Of a stretch of DNA of 9,234 nucleotides, positions 7,522 through 9,234 are shown in pieces (within the stretch, counting starts at the first letter, position 1; each line of letters opens with the position of its first letter). The position numbers and the translations under genes were made by a program. The stretch is from Crocinitomicaceae bacterium (GTDB lineage: Bacteria; Bacteroidota; Bacteroidia; Flavobacteriales_D; Crocinitomicaceae). Location of the stretch: assembly GCA_003512365.1 (NCBI GenBank), contig DORI01000085.1, positions 1,093-10,326 on the forward strand, read 5' to 3'. The notes under the pieces were generated by a model. That model did not search any database. It was not told where the DNA came from and worked only from the letters and a program-made list of their open reading frames with translations.

Positions 7522-7529
7522 TACTTTTG
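7522..7529 (+). promoter_or_regulatory. Candidate -7 promoter box for the SusE/F-like gene
   Basis: TACTTTTG matches TAnnTTTG exactly. Transcription would begin near 7533-7536, giving a leader of about 44-47 nt. The nearest upstream TTG (7492-7494) is 27 bases away, longer than the usual spacer, so the -33 element is weak or absent. The leader ends in A/T-rich sequence without a Shine-Dalgarno motif, as is normal for highly expressed Bacteroidota genes. Confidence 0.5.
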
Positions 7530-7579
7530 AACTTGTCATAATGACACTAAGTATCGTTAACTTTAATTAAAATTAAACT

Positions 7580-8728
7580 ATGAAAAGAATTTTTACTTTA
7601 TTAACTGTGCTTTCATTTAGCACATTAACTTTCGCTCAGTCAATAGGAATGATTGGCGATTTCTCGAATTGGTCGACTGATGAGGTAATGACCACTTCTG
7701 ATAATGTTATCTACACTACAACCGGATTTACTTTCACAGTAACTGGTGGTGTCAAATTCAGACAAGATGCAGACTGGGCAATCAACTGGGGTGATGCTGC
7801 TTTCCCTTCAGGAACAGGAACTCAAGGAGGTGCAAATATCCCTGTACCTGCTGGAACTTATGACGTAACATTTAACATTACTACTGGTGAATATAGCTTT
7901 ACTGCTGTATCTACTGGATTTGATGAAATCGGTTTTACAGGTGGGTTCAATGGTTATCAAGCTGTAGTACCAATGGCAACATTGGACGGAATCGATTACC
8001 AATATACTGATAAGTTTTTTGGTGAACCAAATGTAAATTTCCAAAGGACAGCGCCTACAACGGCGACTTGGGGTGGGAGTGCATTCCCTTCAGGTACGGC
8101 AGCAGAGAATGCTTCTGACATTCCTTTAACTGTCGGGTACTACAACGTTGCATTCAATAAAAACACACTTGCTTACAACTTTCAACAAGTACCAGTAGGA
8201 TTAATTGGTTCAGCAATCCCTCCATTTGATTGGTCAGTAGATGTACCAATGGAATCTACTGATGGAGGAATCACACATTACTTATACAACTTCACAATTG
8301 GTGATGGTGTAGCTAAATTTAGAGCTAATGGTGGATGGGCTATGAATTGGGGTGGTCCTGCAGATTTTCCAGCTGATACGGCATTCGTAAATGGTCCAGA
8401 CATTGCAGTTGCTGCAGGAACTTACGATACGATTTCTTTCAACCGTTATACAGGTCAATTTAATTTTGGTGGTTCAGTTTCTCCAGGTTTAGGAATTAAC
8501 GAACTAGAGAAAATCAATGCTTCTGCCTTCCCAGTGCCCGGTGAAGATATCATCACTTTTGTTGCTGATGCAGATGATTTTGAAGTAGTAATCACTGATT
8601 TGACTGGTAAAGTTGTAATGAAAACAGCTAGTAATACAGTGAATATTTCAACACTAAACGCTGGAACGTATCTTTATAAATTAACATCTGGTAATCGAAC
8701 AGGTTCAGGTAAGTTAATTAAGAAATAA
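7580..8728 (+). CDS. Secreted protein with three SusE/SusF-like carbohydrate-binding-type repeats and a T9SS type A sorting domain
   Basis: The 382-residue protein starts with a Sec signal peptide (residues 1-19, likely cut TFA|QS). Three repeats follow at about 22-109, 115-204 and 206-297. Each has the SusE/SusF-type pattern: a G-aromatic opening (IGDFSNWS in repeat 1), a Met before a glycine- or asparagine-containing turn, KF-R, a Trp-x-x-NWG motif, then G-T/Y-Y-D and a closing beta strand. SusE/F domains bind starch oligosaccharides through aromatic residues. The tail (about 312-382) has the T9SS sorting pattern: FPVPGEDIITF, VVITDLTGKVV, LNAGTYLYKLTSG and a terminal lysine-rich KLIKK. It should therefore be carried across the outer membrane by T9SS and attached or released. 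Classical SusE/F are lipoproteins, and there is no lipobox Cys here. The next gene is probably a starch-type hydrolase, supporting a glycan-binding role. The ligand is not determinable from sequence, and a general CBM-like or structural role is possible. Confidence 0.82.
   Translation: MKRIFTLLTVLSFSTLTFAQSIGMIGDFSNWSTDEVMTTSDNVIYTTTGFTFTVTGGVKFRQDADWAINWGDAAFPSGTGTQGGANIPVPAGTYDVTFNITTGEYSFTAVSTGFDEIGFTGGFNGYQAVVPMATLDGIDYQYTDKFFGEPNVNFQRTAPTTATWGGSAFPSGTAAENASDIPLTVGYYNVAFNKNTLAYNFQQVPVGLIGSAIPPFDWSVDVPMESTDGGITHYLYNFTIGDGVAKFRANGGWAMNWGGPADFPADTAFVNGPDIAVAAGTYDTISFNRYTGQFNFGGSVSPGLGINELEKINASAFPVPGEDIITFVADADDFEVVITDLTGKVVMKTASNTVNISTLNAGTYLYKLTSGNRTGSGKLIKK
7643..8470 (+). repeat. Three tandem SusE/F-like domain repeats within one gene
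   Basis: The domains run at about 7643-7906, 7922-8191 and 8195-8470, each some 88-92 codons. Shared anchors are DWAINWG / TATWGG / GWAMNWGG, then AFPSGT / AFPSGT / DFPADT, a run ending NIPV / DIPL / DIAV, and AGTYDVTFN / VGYYNVAFN / AGTYDTISFN. AFPSGT is identical between the first two. The second copy has lost the first Trp and the Asn of the W-x-x-NWG motif. DNA identity looks modest, so this is old domain duplication rather than a recent repeat. Confidence 0.8.
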
Positions 8729-8743
8729 GTAAATTTTGAGTTG

Positions 8744-8779
8744 AAAAAGGCCTGAGTTTTTAAAACTCGGGCCTTTTTT
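8744..8779 (+). terminator. Intrinsic (rho-independent) terminator
   Basis: GGCCTGAG (8749-8756) pairs with CTCGGGCC (8766-8773), with one T-G wobble. The loop is T/A-rich with partial inner pairing, and six T follow at 8774-8779. An A-run (8744-8748) on the 5' side extends the stem and would let the hairpin act on the opposite strand too. It lies 15 bases after the stop of the SusE/F-like gene and ends 15 bases before the next start codon. Confidence 0.9.
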
Positions 8780-8794
8780 GTAAATTGAAGAATT

Positions 8795-9234
8795 ATGAAG
8801 TACATTGTTTTTGTTTTTTCGCTTGCTTTTACGATTTTTGTGAATGCTCAACTTTTAACAGTAAATCCGGCTTTTCCAACCGTTAATGACGTGGTGACCA
8901 TAACCTATGATGCAACCTTAGGAAATGCAGCATTGGTTAACCAAAATCAGATTTATTGTCATACCGGATTAATAACAACAACTAGTACTTCACCAACCAA
9001 TTGGCAATACGTTCAAGGAACATGGGGAACTGCCGATCCTGATGTGGCAATGACCAATATTGGAAATAACAAACACCAAATAACATTAGATATAGATCAA
9101 TTTTACGGTGTTCCGGGTACTGTAACGGTACTGAAATTGGCATTTGTATTCAGAACAGCAAATGGATCAATCGTGGGCCGAGATTCAGACGGTTCAGATA
9201 TCTATTACGATTTAGTGCAACCATGGTTGCACTA
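8795..9234 (+). CDS. Secreted protein, N-terminal part only; probable alpha-amylase-type glycoside hydrolase accessory domain
   Basis: The frame is open from ATG 8795 to the right edge (146 complete codons) with no stop. A Sec signal peptide spans residues 1-19 (likely cut VNA|QL). The visible mature part is a beta-rich domain: VNDVVTITYDATLGNAAL, then IYCHTGLITT, NWQYVQGTWGTADP, MTNIGNNKHQI, QFYGVPG, and KLAFVFRTANG leading to a Gly/Asp-rich GRDSDGSDIYYDL. From memory, this pattern resembles the immunoglobulin-like N-terminal domain found ahead of alpha-amylase catalytic domains (or in T9SS-secreted carbohydrate-active proteins) in Bacteroidota. No catalytic residues are inside the window, so enzyme identity is inferred from this domain and from the SusE/F-like neighbour. 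The start is clear, but the promoter is not: the preceding terminator ends only 15 bases upstream. Confidence 0.6.
   Translation, partial: MKYIVFVFSLAFTIFVNAQLLTVNPAFPTVNDVVTITYDATLGNAALVNQNQIYCHTGLITTTSTSPTNWQYVQGTWGTADPDVAMTNIGNNKHQITLDIDQFYGVPGTVTVLKLAFVFRTANGSIVGRDSDGSDIYYDLVQPWLH

Noticed and set aside
7808..8044. Minus-strand open frame inside the SusE/F-like gene
   Set aside because: Antisense to a repeat-rich coding region with clear domain structure.

Overview
The window is a stretch of a Bacteroidota chromosome, most likely Flavobacteriales (perhaps Crocinitomicaceae/Fluviicola-like; family placement is inference). The evidence is four exact TAnnTTTG boxes just ahead of start codons (the Bacteroidota -7 element), weak or absent Shine-Dalgarno sequences, A/T-rich intergenic DNA, a C-terminal type IX secretion (T9SS) sorting domain, SusE/SusF-like repeats, and Bacteroidota-type versions of the housekeeping genes. 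I see no rRNA, tRNA, CRISPR array, insertion sequence or phage gene. All six complete genes are uninterrupted, and the two edge genes are cut only by the window ends.

Layout: (1) 1-1272, minus strand: a lipoprotein of the DUF1343/NamZ family (exo-beta-N-acetylmuramidase), missing its last residues at the left edge. (2) 1253-3452, plus strand: an FtsX/LolC-E-like ABC permease with an unusually large periplasmic region, followed after one base by a small Smr-domain protein. The permease and namZ genes are divergent and overlap at their 5' ends by 20 bp. (3) 3495-6559, minus strand: accA then recG, a probable two-gene operon convergent with the Smr gene. (4) A 99-bp divergent intergenic region (6560-6658) with back-to-back promoter elements for accA and ispE. 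(5) 6659-7468, plus strand: ispE, whose likely GTG start sits almost on the predicted transcription start. (6) 7580-9234, plus strand: a secreted protein with three SusE/SusF-like beta domains and a T9SS tail, a strong intrinsic terminator, then the first 146 codons of another secreted protein whose N-terminal domain resembles the one ahead of alpha-amylase catalytic domains in Bacteroidota.

Most of the window is core metabolism and maintenance: peptidoglycan recycling, lipoprotein or efflux transport, fork rescue, fatty-acid synthesis and isoprenoid synthesis. The right end looks like an extracellular glycan (starch-type) module in which the binding protein is exported by T9SS rather than being a Sus-type lipoprotein. 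Nothing here is convincingly a wholly new system. The points most worth checking are the right-end T9SS glycan pair with a terminator 15 bp before the second gene, the inserted domain in the permease, the overlapping divergent starts at 1253-1272, and the near-leaderless ispE start.
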